From: Clostridia bacterium
GTDB taxonomy: Bacteria > Bacillota > Clostridia > Christensenellales > Pumilibacteraceae
Length of the DNA: 64,000 nt
NCBI GenBank assembly: GCA_013316045.1
Contig: WSNJ01000001.1
Location: 26,241 to 90,240, forward strand
Direction of reading: 5' to 3'
Shown here: positions 20,228-28,252 of the stretch, in pieces
How positions within the stretch are numbered: position 1 is the first letter of the stretch
Layout of the letters: every line of letters begins with the position of its first letter
The notes under the pieces: generated by a model
The model's database searches: none
Told to the model about the DNA's origin: nothing
The model's input: only the letters and a program-made list of their open reading frames with translations
Program-made: the position numbers and the translations under genes

Positions 20228-23095
20228 ATGCCCGAACAGAACGACAAGATTATCAGCAAGTATCAGGGCGAGAAACCCGCCGAGAAAAAATACATAAAAC
20301 TCGGCAGAAAAATCACCGACGTGGTTCCGCACAAGATAAAGGGTTTCGGTTCGGAAGCTCCCGAGTATTGGGGACTCAGAGAAGTTTTAACGCCCGAAAT
20401 GGTCGATGTGGCGAACAAAATGAAGCTCAGAAAGTTCTACACGTTCGAGCAGCTCTTAAAGAAGAACAAGGGGTACGAGCCGGTGGCTTTTCAAAAGCTG
20501 TTGGACGAAATGTCGTACATAGGAATACTCGAATACGACTACGGCGACAACTACGACCACTACGGCGAACTCAAAGACAAGCCGAAAATCAAACGCTACC
20601 GCGTGCCGTTTTACGTGCCGGGGTCGGCGGAGCTTTTCAACTCGTCAATCGACCGTATCGAAAAGAATCCCGCCGTTACTTCGTTCTTCGAAAGAATGAC
20701 TTTTATTCCGCTCGCGGGCATAACTCAGATGATACCGCCCGGCGGCGACGGCATAGGAATGCACGTTATCCCCGTAGAACAGGCGATAGACGCGGAAAAC
20801 AAGTCGATTGATTTGGAGCACATTTCGTATTGGCTCAAAAAGTACGACGGGCACTTGTCCGCGGGCATCTGCTCGTGCAGAGCGTCCCGCGCGGTACTCG
20901 GCGACGGTTGCGCCGACGACGTTGACGACTGGTGCATACAGGTCGGCGATATGGCGGACTACGCCGTCGAAACGGGCAGAGCGCACTACATAACGAAAGA
21001 GCGCGCGCTCGAAATTCTGGAACTTGCCGAAAAGAACGGCTACGTGCATCAGATAACGAACATAGACGGCGAAAACAAGATTTTCGACATCTGTAACTGT
21101 AACGTAAAGATTTGTAACGCGCTACGGACTTCGCTTTTGTTCAACACGCCGAACCTTTCGCGCAGTGCGTACACCGCAAAAGTAAATAAGGATAAGTGCG
21201 TAGCTTGCGGCAAGTGCGTCGAAGTCTGCCCCGCGGGCGCAGTCAAGCTCGGGCAGAAGCTCTGCCACAAGGACGGCTCGGAAGTAAAATACAAGCACGC
21301 CGTACTGCCCGACAAAATCAAGTGGGGCAAATACGCCTGGGACGAAGACTACCGCGACACCGCGAGAATGTCGAACACGTACCCGAGCGGAAGCGCGCCC
21401 TGTAAAGCGGCTTGTCCCGCTCACGTTCCCGTTCAGGCGTACATAGCTCTCGCAAAGCAAGGCAAGTACCGCGAAGCTTTGGAAATGATAAAGACGGAGA
21501 ACCCGTTCCCCGCCGTTTGCGGACGCATTTGCAACCGCAGATGCGAAGACGCCTGCACGCGTGGCGAAATAGACGCGCCCGTGTCGATAGACGCAATCAA
21601 AAAGTTCGTTGCTGATTTGGAAATAAAGTCCGAGAACCGCTTTATCCCCGAAAAACTCATTTCGTCCGTTCACGGCGAGTACGACGACAAGATAGCTATA
21701 ATCGGCGGCGGTCCCGCGGGACTTACGGCGGCTTACTACTTGGCGCAAATGGGTTACAGTCCCACCGTGTTTGAAAAGAACGTAAGAGCGGGCGGTATGC
21801 TTACCTACGGCATACCGAGCTACAAACTCGAAAAAGACGTAATCGACGCCGAAATAGATATCTTGCGCGAAATGGGCGTAGAGATTAAGTGCGGCGTAGA
21901 AGTCGGCAAGGACGTAACTATTCAGAACCTTAAAGACATCGGCTACAAGGCGTTTTATATAGCGATAGGGTGCCAAGGCGGTCGCCGTCCCGGAGTGGAA
22001 AACGACGCGGCGGACGGCACGGAAATAGCCGTCGAATATCTGAAAAACAGTTTCGAGAAGAAAGAAAAGTTTACGGGCGACGTAGTCGTAATCGGCGGCG
22101 GAAACGTTGCGATAGACTGCGCGCGCAACGCTCACAGGCTCGGCGCAAAGTCGGTTAGTATGTTCTGTTTGGAAGCGCGCGGCGAAATGCCCGCAAGCAA
22201 AGAAGAAATCAAGGAAGCGGAAGAAGAAAACGTGCAAATCGGCACGTCCTGGGGCGTTAAGAAAGTTCTCGTCGGCGCGGACGGAAAGGTTACGGGCATA
22301 GAGCTTATGCGTTGCGTAAGCACTCTCGACGAAAACGGCAAGTTCAACCCCAAATATTCCGAAGACGAAGTAAAAGAAGTAAAAGCCGACAAGATAGTGT
22401 TCGCTATCGGTCAGGCGATAGATTGGGGCGAACTGCTTGACGGCACGGGCGTTAAGTTCTGGCACGGAAATTATCCCGTTGCGGATAAATTCACGTATCA
22501 GACCGACGACCCCGATATTTTCGTCGGCGGCGACGTATATACGGGACCGCGTTTCGTAATCGACGCGATTGCGGCGGGACACGAAGCGGCGGAGAGTTTG
22601 CACCGCCACATCCGCCCGAAAGCCCATATGACGATAGGGCGCGACAGGCGCAGTTATACGCCGCTCGATAAGCAGGACCTTACGTATCCGTCTTACGATA
22701 CCGCAGGACGGCAGGAAGCGGGTATGGACGAAAGCGTGGACTTCAAGAATTCGTTCGCCGACGCGCACTTAACGCTTACGGAAGAACAGGTCGCCGCGGA
22801 AGCAAAGCGCTGTCTGTCGTGCGGCGTAAGCTACGTAGACCCGAACAAGTGTATAGGTTGCGGCTTGTGTACCACTCGCTGTAAGTTCGGAGCAATCGAG
22901 CTTGTGCGCGACCATCCCAAGTGCTCGACTATGCGCGTAGCCGAAAAGAAAGTCGGCGGACTCGCAAAGTACGCTATAAAGCGCGCCGTTAAAATAGTTC
23001 TTCACAGCGGCTCGAAAGAAGCCCGCGAAATGGCTAAAAAGAGAAAGGCTTACAAGAAAAGCGAAAAGATTGCCGCAAAGGAAGCAAAAAAATAA
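20228..23095 (+). CDS. Large iron-sulfur flavoprotein, GltD-like NAD(P)H oxidoreductase with extra ferredoxin domains
   Basis: A 955-aa fusion. Residues 1-300 hold a winged-helix-like stretch (55-105) and a Cys-containing module with ICSCRASRA near 215 and FDICNCNVKIC near 283. A 4Fe-4S motif CVACGKCVEVCP lies near 323. The GltD/dihydropyrimidine-dehydrogenase-type Fe-S domain starts near 391 (CKAACPAHVP, later CGRICNRRCEDAC). An FAD site IIGGGPAG is near 490 and an NAD(P) site VVIGGGNVA near 619. A last ferredoxin domain (CIGCGLCTTRC) lies near 875, followed by a Lys-rich tail. It likely moves electrons between NAD(P)H and a ferredoxin or partner enzyme. AAGGAG precedes the start. Confidence 0.85.
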   Translation: MPEQNDKIISKYQGEKPAEKKYIKLGRKITDVVPHKIKGFGSEAPEYWGLREVLTPEMVDVANKMKLRKFYTFEQLLKKNKGYEPVAFQKLLDEMSYIGILEYDYGDNYDHYGELKDKPKIKRYRVPFYVPGSAELFNSSIDRIEKNPAVTSFFERMTFIPLAGITQMIPPGGDGIGMHVIPVEQAIDAENKSIDLEHISYWLKKYDGHLSAGICSCRASRAVLGDGCADDVDDWCIQVGDMADYAVETGRAHYITKERALEILELAEKNGYVHQITNIDGENKIFDICNCNVKICNALRTSLLFNTPNLSRSAYTAKVNKDKCVACGKCVEVCPAGAVKLGQKLCHKDGSEVKYKHAVLPDKIKWGKYAWDEDYRDTARMSNTYPSGSAPCKAACPAHVPVQAYIALAKQGKYREALEMIKTENPFPAVCGRICNRRCEDACTRGEIDAPVSIDAIKKFVADLEIKSENRFIPEKLISSVHGEYDDKIAIIGGGPAGLTAAYYLAQMGYSPTVFEKNVRAGGMLTYGIPSYKLEKDVIDAEIDILREMGVEIKCGVEVGKDVTIQNLKDIGYKAFYIAIGCQGGRRPGVENDAADGTEIAVEYLKNSFEKKEKFTGDVVVIGGGNVAIDCARNAHRLGAKSVSMFCLEARGEMPASKEEIKEAEEENVQIGTSWGVKKVLVGADGKVTGIELMRCVSTLDENGKFNPKYSEDEVKEVKADKIVFAIGQAIDWGELLDGTGVKFWHGNYPVADKFTYQTDDPDIFVGGDVYTGPRFVIDAIAAGHEAAESLHRHIRPKAHMTIGRDRRSYTPLDKQDLTYPSYDTAGRQEAGMDESVDFKNSFADAHLTLTEEQVAAEAKRCLSCGVSYVDPNKCIGCGLCTTRCKFGAIELVRDHPKCSTMRVAEKKVGGLAKYAIKRAVKIVLHSGSKEAREMAKKRKAYKKSEKIAAKEAKK

Positions 23096-23098
23096 GAA

Positions 23099-23443
23099 AT
23101 GCACGAGCTGGGAATAGTCATCCACGTTATTGACCAAGTAGAAAAAATTGCCGCGGAAAACAACGCCGAAAAAGTCGTTTCGGTAACGCTCGAAGTCGGC
23201 GAAGTGTCGTCGGTAGTTCCCGATTACTTCCGCGACTGTTTCGAGTGGTCGAAAAAGAAAACGAAGTATATGCGGGACGCGGAACTTAACCTTATCGTTT
23301 TGCAGGCGCTCTCGTATTGCACAAAGTGCGAAAAAACGTACCTTACCACAAAGCACGCGAAAATATGCCCGCATTGCGGGAGTAATGAAACGTATTTGGT
23401 TAGCGGGAATGAGTTGAACATAAAAGACATAGCCGTCTTATGA
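23099..23443 (+). CDS. hypA: HypA-like nickel metallochaperone
   Basis: A 114-aa protein of normal HypA length. It starts MHELG, with His2 and Glu3 of the nickel site exposed at the N-terminus, and has the zinc ribbon Cys74-x2-Cys77 and Cys90-x2-Cys93. HypA passes nickel to hydrogenase or urease together with HypB. It starts 4 nt after the large flavoprotein and ends the operon; its stop is followed within 2 nt by a long palindrome. Together with two HypB paralogs and no hypCDEF, it implies metal delivery to a non-hydrogenase target or to a hydrogenase encoded elsewhere. Confidence 0.92.
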   Translation: MHELGIVIHVIDQVEKIAAENNAEKVVSVTLEVGEVSSVVPDYFRDCFEWSKKKTKYMRDAELNLIVLQALSYCTKCEKTYLTTKHAKICPHCGSNETYLVSGNELNIKDIAVL

Positions 23444-23444
23444 C

Positions 23445-23568
23445 GGCGGCGTATAACGGCACGTCATTCCGCTACGTTTGCCGCGCGCGCTCGGTCGAGT
23501 ATGTCAAAATACACTCCGCTCGCTTGCGCGGCAACTGCTAACGAAAATCCGCACCGTTCTCCGCCGCC
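23445..23568. repeat. Long imperfect palindrome directly after the hypA stop codon (family B)
   Basis: Left arm 23445-23459 (GGCGGCGTATAACGG) pairs with right arm 23554-23568 (CCGTTCTCCGCCGCC), with the same two mismatch positions as in the 1473-1594 copy. Confidence 0.7.
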
Positions 23569-23599
23569 TTGGCTTTGTGGGTGGCACCCGTCTCCGCCC

Positions 23600-23968
23600 T
23601 TTTCCTTGTCATTTCGACTAAGCGACGAAGTCGCGCACTTGTTCCGCTCACTGCCGCCGCTTGTCATTTCGACCGAAGCGAGCGTTAGCGAGCGAAGCGG
23701 AGAAATCTTTCTTTTCCTATTATATAAAAAAGATTTCTCGACTGCGTGCCTTGCGGCACTGCGCTCGAAATGACAAAATACGGCAGTGCGCCGCGCTCGA
23801 AATGACAAAATACGGCAGTGCGCCGCGCTCGAAATGACATAAATACGGCAGTGCGCCGCACTCGAAATGACATAAATACGGCACTGCGCTCGAAATGACA
23901 TAAAAAGGGCAGGGCACTGCGCTCGAAATGACATAAAAAGGGCAGGGCGCTACGCTCGAAATGACATA
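23600..23968. repeat. TCATTTCGA repeats with a tandem 31-36-bp CGCTCGAAATGACA array
   Basis: A standard GTCATTTCGACTAAGCG copy and its inverse flank a tandem run (23750-23968) of about seven units of CGCTCGAAATGACA plus WAAATACGGCAGTGCGCCG or TAAAAAGGGCAGGG. The changing second half shows stepwise array growth. Open frames through it encode repeated CHFERGALPY-type peptides and are rejected as genes. A weak hairpin (AACGGC/GCCGTT, 23977-24003) follows. Confidence 0.8.
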
Positions 23969-24029
23969 AAACGGTTAACGGCTCGCAGGGTATGCGTGCC
24001 GTTTATGCTTTTCTATAAAATATAAGTAT

Positions 24030-24058
24030 TTGACATATCTTGCGATACAAAGTAAAAT
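24030..24058 (+). promoter_or_regulatory. Promoter of the alcohol dehydrogenase gene
   Basis: TTGACA (24030-24035), a 17-bp spacer and TAAAAT (24053-24058), then AAAGGAGC before the ATG at 24095. Confidence 0.85.
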
Positions 24059-24094
24059 GTAAACAAAAAAACAAACTTAAAAGGAGCAACGGAA

Positions 24095-25261
24095 ATGAAC
24101 GGAAATTTTACTTATTGCAATCCTACGAAACTTTATTTCGGAAAGGACGCGTTAGACGGACTTAAAGAAGAACTGCCCAAATACGGCAAGAACGTGCTGC
24201 TCGTTTACGGCGGCGGTTCGATTAAGAAAAACGGTATATACGATAAAGTTATTGCAATTCTCAAAGAGTGCGGCAAAAATATATACGAAGACGCGGGCGT
24301 TATGCCTAACCCCACGACGGACAAATTGAACGAAGGCGTTATGCGCGCGAATAAAGCGAAAGCCGATTTGATTTTGGCGGTCGGCGGCGGTTCGGTATGC
24401 GACTACGCGAAAGCCGTATCGGTATCGGTCAACTGTAACGACGACCCGTGGGAGAAATATTTTATCCGTTTTGAAGAACCGACCTGCGAAATAATACCCG
24501 TGGGTTGCGTGCTTACTATGGTCGGAACGGGCAGCGAAATGAACGGCGGCTCGGTTATAACGAATCACGCGCAAAAACTCAAAATCGGACACGTTTTCGG
24601 CGATAACGTATTTCCGAAGTTCTCTGTTATGAACCCCGAATTTACCTTTACGCTTCCCAAATATCAAATGATATCGGGCATTTACGACATAATGTCGCAT
24701 ATTTTGGAACAGTATTTTTCGGGCACGGACGACAACACGAGCGACTATATTTCCGAAGGGCTTTTGCGCTCGCTTATTCACAGCGCGGATATTGCGGTCG
24801 AAAATCCGACGGACTACGAAGCGCGCAGTAACATAATGTGGACGGCGACTTGGGCGCTCAACACGCTTGTCGCAAAGGGCAAAACGACCGACTGGATGGT
24901 TCATATGCTCGGGCAGGCTGTCGCGGCGCACACCGACGCAACGCACGGAATGACGCTTTCTGCCGTAACAATGCCGTACTACAAATATATTCTGCCCTAC
25001 GGAACGGCAAAGTTCGCGCGCTACGCCGTCAACGTGTGGGGAGTGGACGCGCGCGGCAAAACGCAGGAGCAGACGGCGCTCGACGGGCTGGCGGCTATGG
25101 AAAAATGGATGCGCAAAATCGGGCTTGTTATGAATATAACAGACCTTGGCGCAACGAAAGAAATGCTTGACGGAATGGTAAAAAGTACGCTTATAATGGA
25201 CGGCGGCTACAAGGTGTTCACCGAAAGCGACGTCCGCGCCGTACTTAAAGCAAGCTACTGA
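24095..25261 (+). CDS. Iron-containing NAD(P)H-dependent alcohol (butanol) dehydrogenase
   Basis: A 388-aa group III alcohol dehydrogenase of the BdhA/YqhD type. It has the NAD(P) loop GGGS (46-49 and again near 98), the GTGSEMNGGSVITN segment near 147-160 and the metal-binding His-containing part SGIYDIMSHILEQYFSG around 190-206, with further His in WMVHMLGQ and AHTDATHGM. It reduces aldehydes to alcohols at the end of fermentation, recycling NAD(P)H. It is monocistronic with a near-consensus promoter. Its stop codon abuts the stop of the convergent DegV gene with no gap. Confidence 0.95.
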   Translation: MNGNFTYCNPTKLYFGKDALDGLKEELPKYGKNVLLVYGGGSIKKNGIYDKVIAILKECGKNIYEDAGVMPNPTTDKLNEGVMRANKAKADLILAVGGGSVCDYAKAVSVSVNCNDDPWEKYFIRFEEPTCEIIPVGCVLTMVGTGSEMNGGSVITNHAQKLKIGHVFGDNVFPKFSVMNPEFTFTLPKYQMISGIYDIMSHILEQYFSGTDDNTSDYISEGLLRSLIHSADIAVENPTDYEARSNIMWTATWALNTLVAKGKTTDWMVHMLGQAVAAHTDATHGMTLSAVTMPYYKYILPYGTAKFARYAVNVWGVDARGKTQEQTALDGLAAMEKWMRKIGLVMNITDLGATKEMLDGMVKSTLIMDGGYKVFTESDVRAVLKASY

Positions 25262-26134
25262 TTATTTTCCGAAAAAGAACACTGCGACCGTTCCGGGACC
25301 GCAATGCACGCCCATAACTACGTCGATATAGTTGATAACCGCGTTTGAAACGTTTATCTTTTCCTTGATTTTCGAAATCAGGAATTCGGCGTCGTCGGGG
25401 CAGTCGGCGTGCGCTACGTACAGCGTAGCGTTCTCGGCGTCCGCAATATTGTCGGCAACGCGCTGAGCCAGATTCGACAGCGATATTTTACGCCCGAAAA
25501 CCTTGCCCACGGGGACGAGCTTACCGTTTTCGTCGGCGCGGATAATCGGCTTGATGTTAAGCGTGCTTGCTATTAAAAACGTAGTTTTTTTCAATCGACC
25601 GCCGCGGTAAAGATACGAGAGATTTTCCACGGTGAACAGACTTACGAGCTTCTGTTTGCCGTTTTCCGTCTTTTCCGCGACGGATTCTATATTTTCGCCG
25701 TTTTCGCGCAGATTTGCGGCGAATATAACGAGCGCGCCTTCGCCGAGCGACCCGGTATGAGTGTCCACGGCGATTATTTTACGTTCGGGATATTTTTCCT
25801 TAAATTCGGCGAGTATGCCCGAAATCATATCGAAGTTTACGCTCAGAGCCGACGAAAAGCCGACGTACAGCAAATCTTTTCCCGCGGAAAGAACTTCTTC
25901 GAAAATCTTTTCGCATTCTTCGCGCGGCGCGCACGAAGTCGTCATCGGCGTTTTGTCGCGCATCGAATCGTAAAACTTTTTAAGGTCGGGCGTTTCGCCT
26001 TTGACGTAGCCGAGCTTTTCTTCGCCGTTCACTCTGTAAACGAGCGGAATCGTATAAAGCCCGTACTTCTCGGTTATTTCTTCGCTTAAACTCGAACAAC
26101 TGTCCGTAACTATTTCAAATTCGTAATCGGTCAT
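25262..26134 (-). CDS. DegV family fatty-acid-binding protein, copy 1
   Basis: A 290-aa EDD-fold protein: FEIVTDSCSSL at the N-terminus, MTTSCAPREECEKIF near residue 60-75, a VDTHTGSLGEGALV loop near 125-138 and a conserved VHCGPGTVAVFF end. DegV proteins bind a fatty acid, and the FakB members present it to the FakA kinase. Whether this one serves FakA is not visible, and no fakA is nearby. It is one of two tandem paralogs (about 55-60% identical by eye) on the same strand, 40 nt apart, so the two probably prefer different fatty acids. Confidence 0.93.
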   Translation of the reverse strand: MTDYEFEIVTDSCSSLSEEITEKYGLYTIPLVYRVNGEEKLGYVKGETPDLKKFYDSMRDKTPMTTSCAPREECEKIFEEVLSAGKDLLYVGFSSALSVNFDMISGILAEFKEKYPERKIIAVDTHTGSLGEGALVIFAANLRENGENIESVAEKTENGKQKLVSLFTVENLSYLYRGGRLKKTTFLIASTLNIKPIIRADENGKLVPVGKVFGRKISLSNLAQRVADNIADAENATLYVAHADCPDDAEFLISKIKEKINVSNAVINYIDVVMGVHCGPGTVAVFFFGK

Positions 26135-26174
26135 TGTTTTATCTCCGTTAAAAAAATTTGTTTATACCGCGCGG

Positions 26175-27053
26175 TTATTTTTTCTTTCCCAAAAAGAACA
26201 GCGCAACCGTACCGGGTCCGGAGTGAGTACCCACAACAAGGTCGACGTAGTTTACTACTACGTCCTTTACCGGAACTCTCTTTTTTATTTCGGCAATCAA
26301 ATATTCCGCGTCGTCTATGCAATCGCCGTGCGAAATATATATCGTCTGATTTTCGGGTTCGACAATAAGCTCGGCGGCGCGCTTTGCGATGTCGGTCAGC
26401 GAAGTCTTGCGCCCGAAAACCTTGCCTATCGGAATAAGCCGCCCTTCGTCGTCGACGTGCATAACGGGTTTGATGTTCAGCGTAGTCGCAAGCAGGTACG
26501 CCGATTTTTTCACGCGTCCGCCGCGGTAAAGGTACGAAAGACTGTCTACGGTGAACAGGTGCACGAGCTTGTTGCGGTTGTCCTGCACCCACGTGCGGAC
26601 TTCTTCCGCGCTCTCTCCGTTTTCGCGCCTTTCGCAGGCATAAGTAACGAGCCGTCCCTGACCCATAGACGCGCCGAGCGAATCCACGTAATATATTTTG
26701 CGGTCGGGGTAGGAGATTTTAAGCTCGTCGAGCGTGGCTCTCGCGTTGTCGAACGTTGCGCTCAGAGCCGACGAAAAGCCTATATACAACAGGTCTTTTC
26801 CCGCGTCGAGAATTTCACGGAATACGCGCTCGCAGTTTTCGCGCGACGCGCACGAAGTAGTCATAGGCACCTTTTCGCGCATCATACCGTAGTATTTTTT
26901 AAGGTCGGTTTTTTCACCCTTAACGTAGCTTAATTTTTCTTCGCCGTTCACGATATACACGAGCGGAATTATATGAATCCCGTACTTGTCTATAAGTTCG
27001 TCGGTAAGATTCGCACTCGAATCCGTAACTATTTCGAAAGCATATTCCGTCAT
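26175..27053 (-). CDS. DegV family fatty-acid-binding protein, copy 2
   Basis: A 292-aa paralog of the downstream gene with the same landmarks: FEIVTDSSANL, MTTSCASRENCERVF, VDSLGASMGQG and THSGPGTVALFFLGKKK. An AAAGGAGCAGG site lies before the ATG. It is the first gene of the two-gene minus-strand unit. The loop around the bound carboxylate differs from copy 1 (SLGASMGQG against THTGSLGEG), which is where chain preference could be set. Role in exogenous fatty-acid use is by family analogy. Confidence 0.93.
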   Translation of the reverse strand: MTEYAFEIVTDSSANLTDELIDKYGIHIIPLVYIVNGEEKLSYVKGEKTDLKKYYGMMREKVPMTTSCASRENCERVFREILDAGKDLLYIGFSSALSATFDNARATLDELKISYPDRKIYYVDSLGASMGQGRLVTYACERRENGESAEEVRTWVQDNRNKLVHLFTVDSLSYLYRGGRVKKSAYLLATTLNIKPVMHVDDEGRLIPIGKVFGRKTSLTDIAKRAAELIVEPENQTIYISHGDCIDDAEYLIAEIKKRVPVKDVVVNYVDLVVGTHSGPGTVALFFLGKKK

Positions 27054-27246
27054 AGTCGTTCCTGCTCCTTTTTCTGTGGAATTTAATATTTTAACGCTAC
27101 TTTTATATTATTACCGTTTGATAGATTTTACAATAAACCGACGCCCGATTTTGCTCTATCTTTGTGTTTTTGCCGTAAACTGTCGAAAAATTCGCGGTAG
27201 AGCGACGAAAAACGACTCCACCGTGAGTAGAGTCGCTTTAATGCGC

Positions 27247-27275
27247 TTGATTTATGCGCCGAAATAGTGTATAAT
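27247..27275 (+). promoter_or_regulatory. Promoter of the XRE membrane regulator, near-leaderless
   Basis: TTGATT (27247-27252), a 17-bp spacer and TATAAT (27270-27275). The ATG at 27287 is 11 nt beyond the -10 box, leaving about 5 nt of leader and no ribosome site. Confidence 0.8.
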
Positions 27276-27286
27276 ATGGTAAGATT

Positions 27287-27886
27287 ATGGATGAAACGAC
27301 GTTAAAAGATATAATTGCAAGAAATATAACCGCTTGCCGCAAAGCAAAGGGGCTTACTCAGCTTGACGTTGCCGAAAAGCTGAATTATACCGATAAAGCC
27401 GTTTCGAAATGGGAGCGCGCGGAGTCGATTCCCGATATTACCACAATGTATCAGCTCGCGGAACTGTACGGCGTAACTTTGAACGACCTTTGCACGGAAA
27501 GCGGCGGCGCGAGAATAGGAAAGATAGGCAAAGTATTGAAAAGTCATAAGCTCATAATTCCGTTTCTTTCGGCAGGGCTTGTGTGGCTTGTCGCAACTAT
27601 CGCGTTCGTATTTTTAACTATGTTTCTCGGGAGCTACAAAACGTGGCTTGCGTTCGTCTACGCCGTGCCCGTGTCGATAATCGTTCTGCTCGTTTTCAGC
27701 GCGATATGGGGCAACAAAATTCTGTCGAGCGTTCTCATATCGCTTCTGATATGGTCTATTCCGACTTGCGTCGTTCTTACGGTTTCGTTCTCGATGATTT
27801 GGCTTTTGTTCATTATTCCCGTGCCGCTTCAAATTCTCGTTATCCTGTGGTACGTTATGAGAATAAAAGCGTCGAAAGAAAAGTAA
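27287..27886 (+). CDS. XRE-family regulator with C-terminal membrane helices
   Basis: A 199-aa protein. Residues 8-68 are a Cro/C1 helix-turn-helix (GLTQLDVAEKLNYTDKAVSKWERAESIPDI), and residues 85-190 hold three or four hydrophobic helices. The WER motif after the recognition helix is typical of Firmicutes regulators of this build, which tie DNA binding to the membrane. The gene stands alone between the DegV pair and repeats. The targets and signal are not evident. Its mRNA is probably near-leaderless. Confidence 0.88.
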   Translation: MDETTLKDIIARNITACRKAKGLTQLDVAEKLNYTDKAVSKWERAESIPDITTMYQLAELYGVTLNDLCTESGGARIGKIGKVLKSHKLIIPFLSAGLVWLVATIAFVFLTMFLGSYKTWLAFVYAVPVSIIVLLVFSAIWGNKILSSVLISLLIWSIPTCVVLTVSFSMIWLLFIIPVPLQILVILWYVMRIKASKEK

Positions 27887-27890
27887 TTAT

Positions 27891-28090
27891 TCCGCTTTTT
27901 TACCGCGGCAAAAAAAGCGGAGCAAAAAAGCCGCCGGGGGCTTGCAACTGTCCCCGAGTCTGTCGCAAGCATAGCTTGCGCCGCACTTTGGCTAAAATAG
28001 CAACACAGTTGCTATTTTGCGGCAAGCCGTCGCGTCGTGCCACCCAATGCCCTACTTTTAGAAAAAGTAGGCAAAACCTTTTTAAGGTCA
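27891..28090. repeat. Interspersed element with terminal hairpins, long copy (family C)
   Basis: Flanks 27891-27955 and 28041-28090 occur in reverse complement at 32341-32462. The left end carries CCGCTTTTTT/AAAAAAAGCGG and the right end CCTACTTTT/AAAAAGTAGG hairpins. This copy has about 85 extra bases in the middle, including palindromes around GCAAGCATAGCTTGC and AAAATAGCAA/TTGCTATTTT. No protein is encoded. Confidence 0.75.
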
Positions 28091-28137
28091 AAAACAAATA
28101 TACAAACCTATATTCTTTCTCGCTTTTGTTAAAAACT

Positions 28138-28235
28138 TAAAACAAGGTTTTGTTTACTTTTTTCAAAAGTAAATCGTTGCGGGGTTCGGGACACAGTCGA
28201 AAGTGTCCCGACGCGCTTTTGGTTCTTTTGGCGCG
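28138..28235. other. Hairpin-rich gene-free stretch
   Basis: TACTTTTTTCAAAAGTA and GGGACACAGTCGAAAGTGTCCC form two hairpins between the family C element and the end of the P-type ATPase gene. The GGGACAC stem could end transcription, but it lacks a clean T-run. No other content is seen. Confidence 0.35.
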
Positions 28236-28252
28236 CCGTCAAAAGAACACAA

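Noticed and set aside
16245-23443. Assigning the hyp genes to hydrogenase maturation
   Set aside because: hypCDEF and hydrogenase subunits are absent from the window and the neighbours are flavoproteins and a methyltransferase.
23750-23968. CRISPR-like direct repeats (also at 13926-14415 and 34172-34318)
   Set aside because: Units are contiguous or have repeated spacers of the same sequence, copies occur in both orientations throughout the window, and there are no cas genes.
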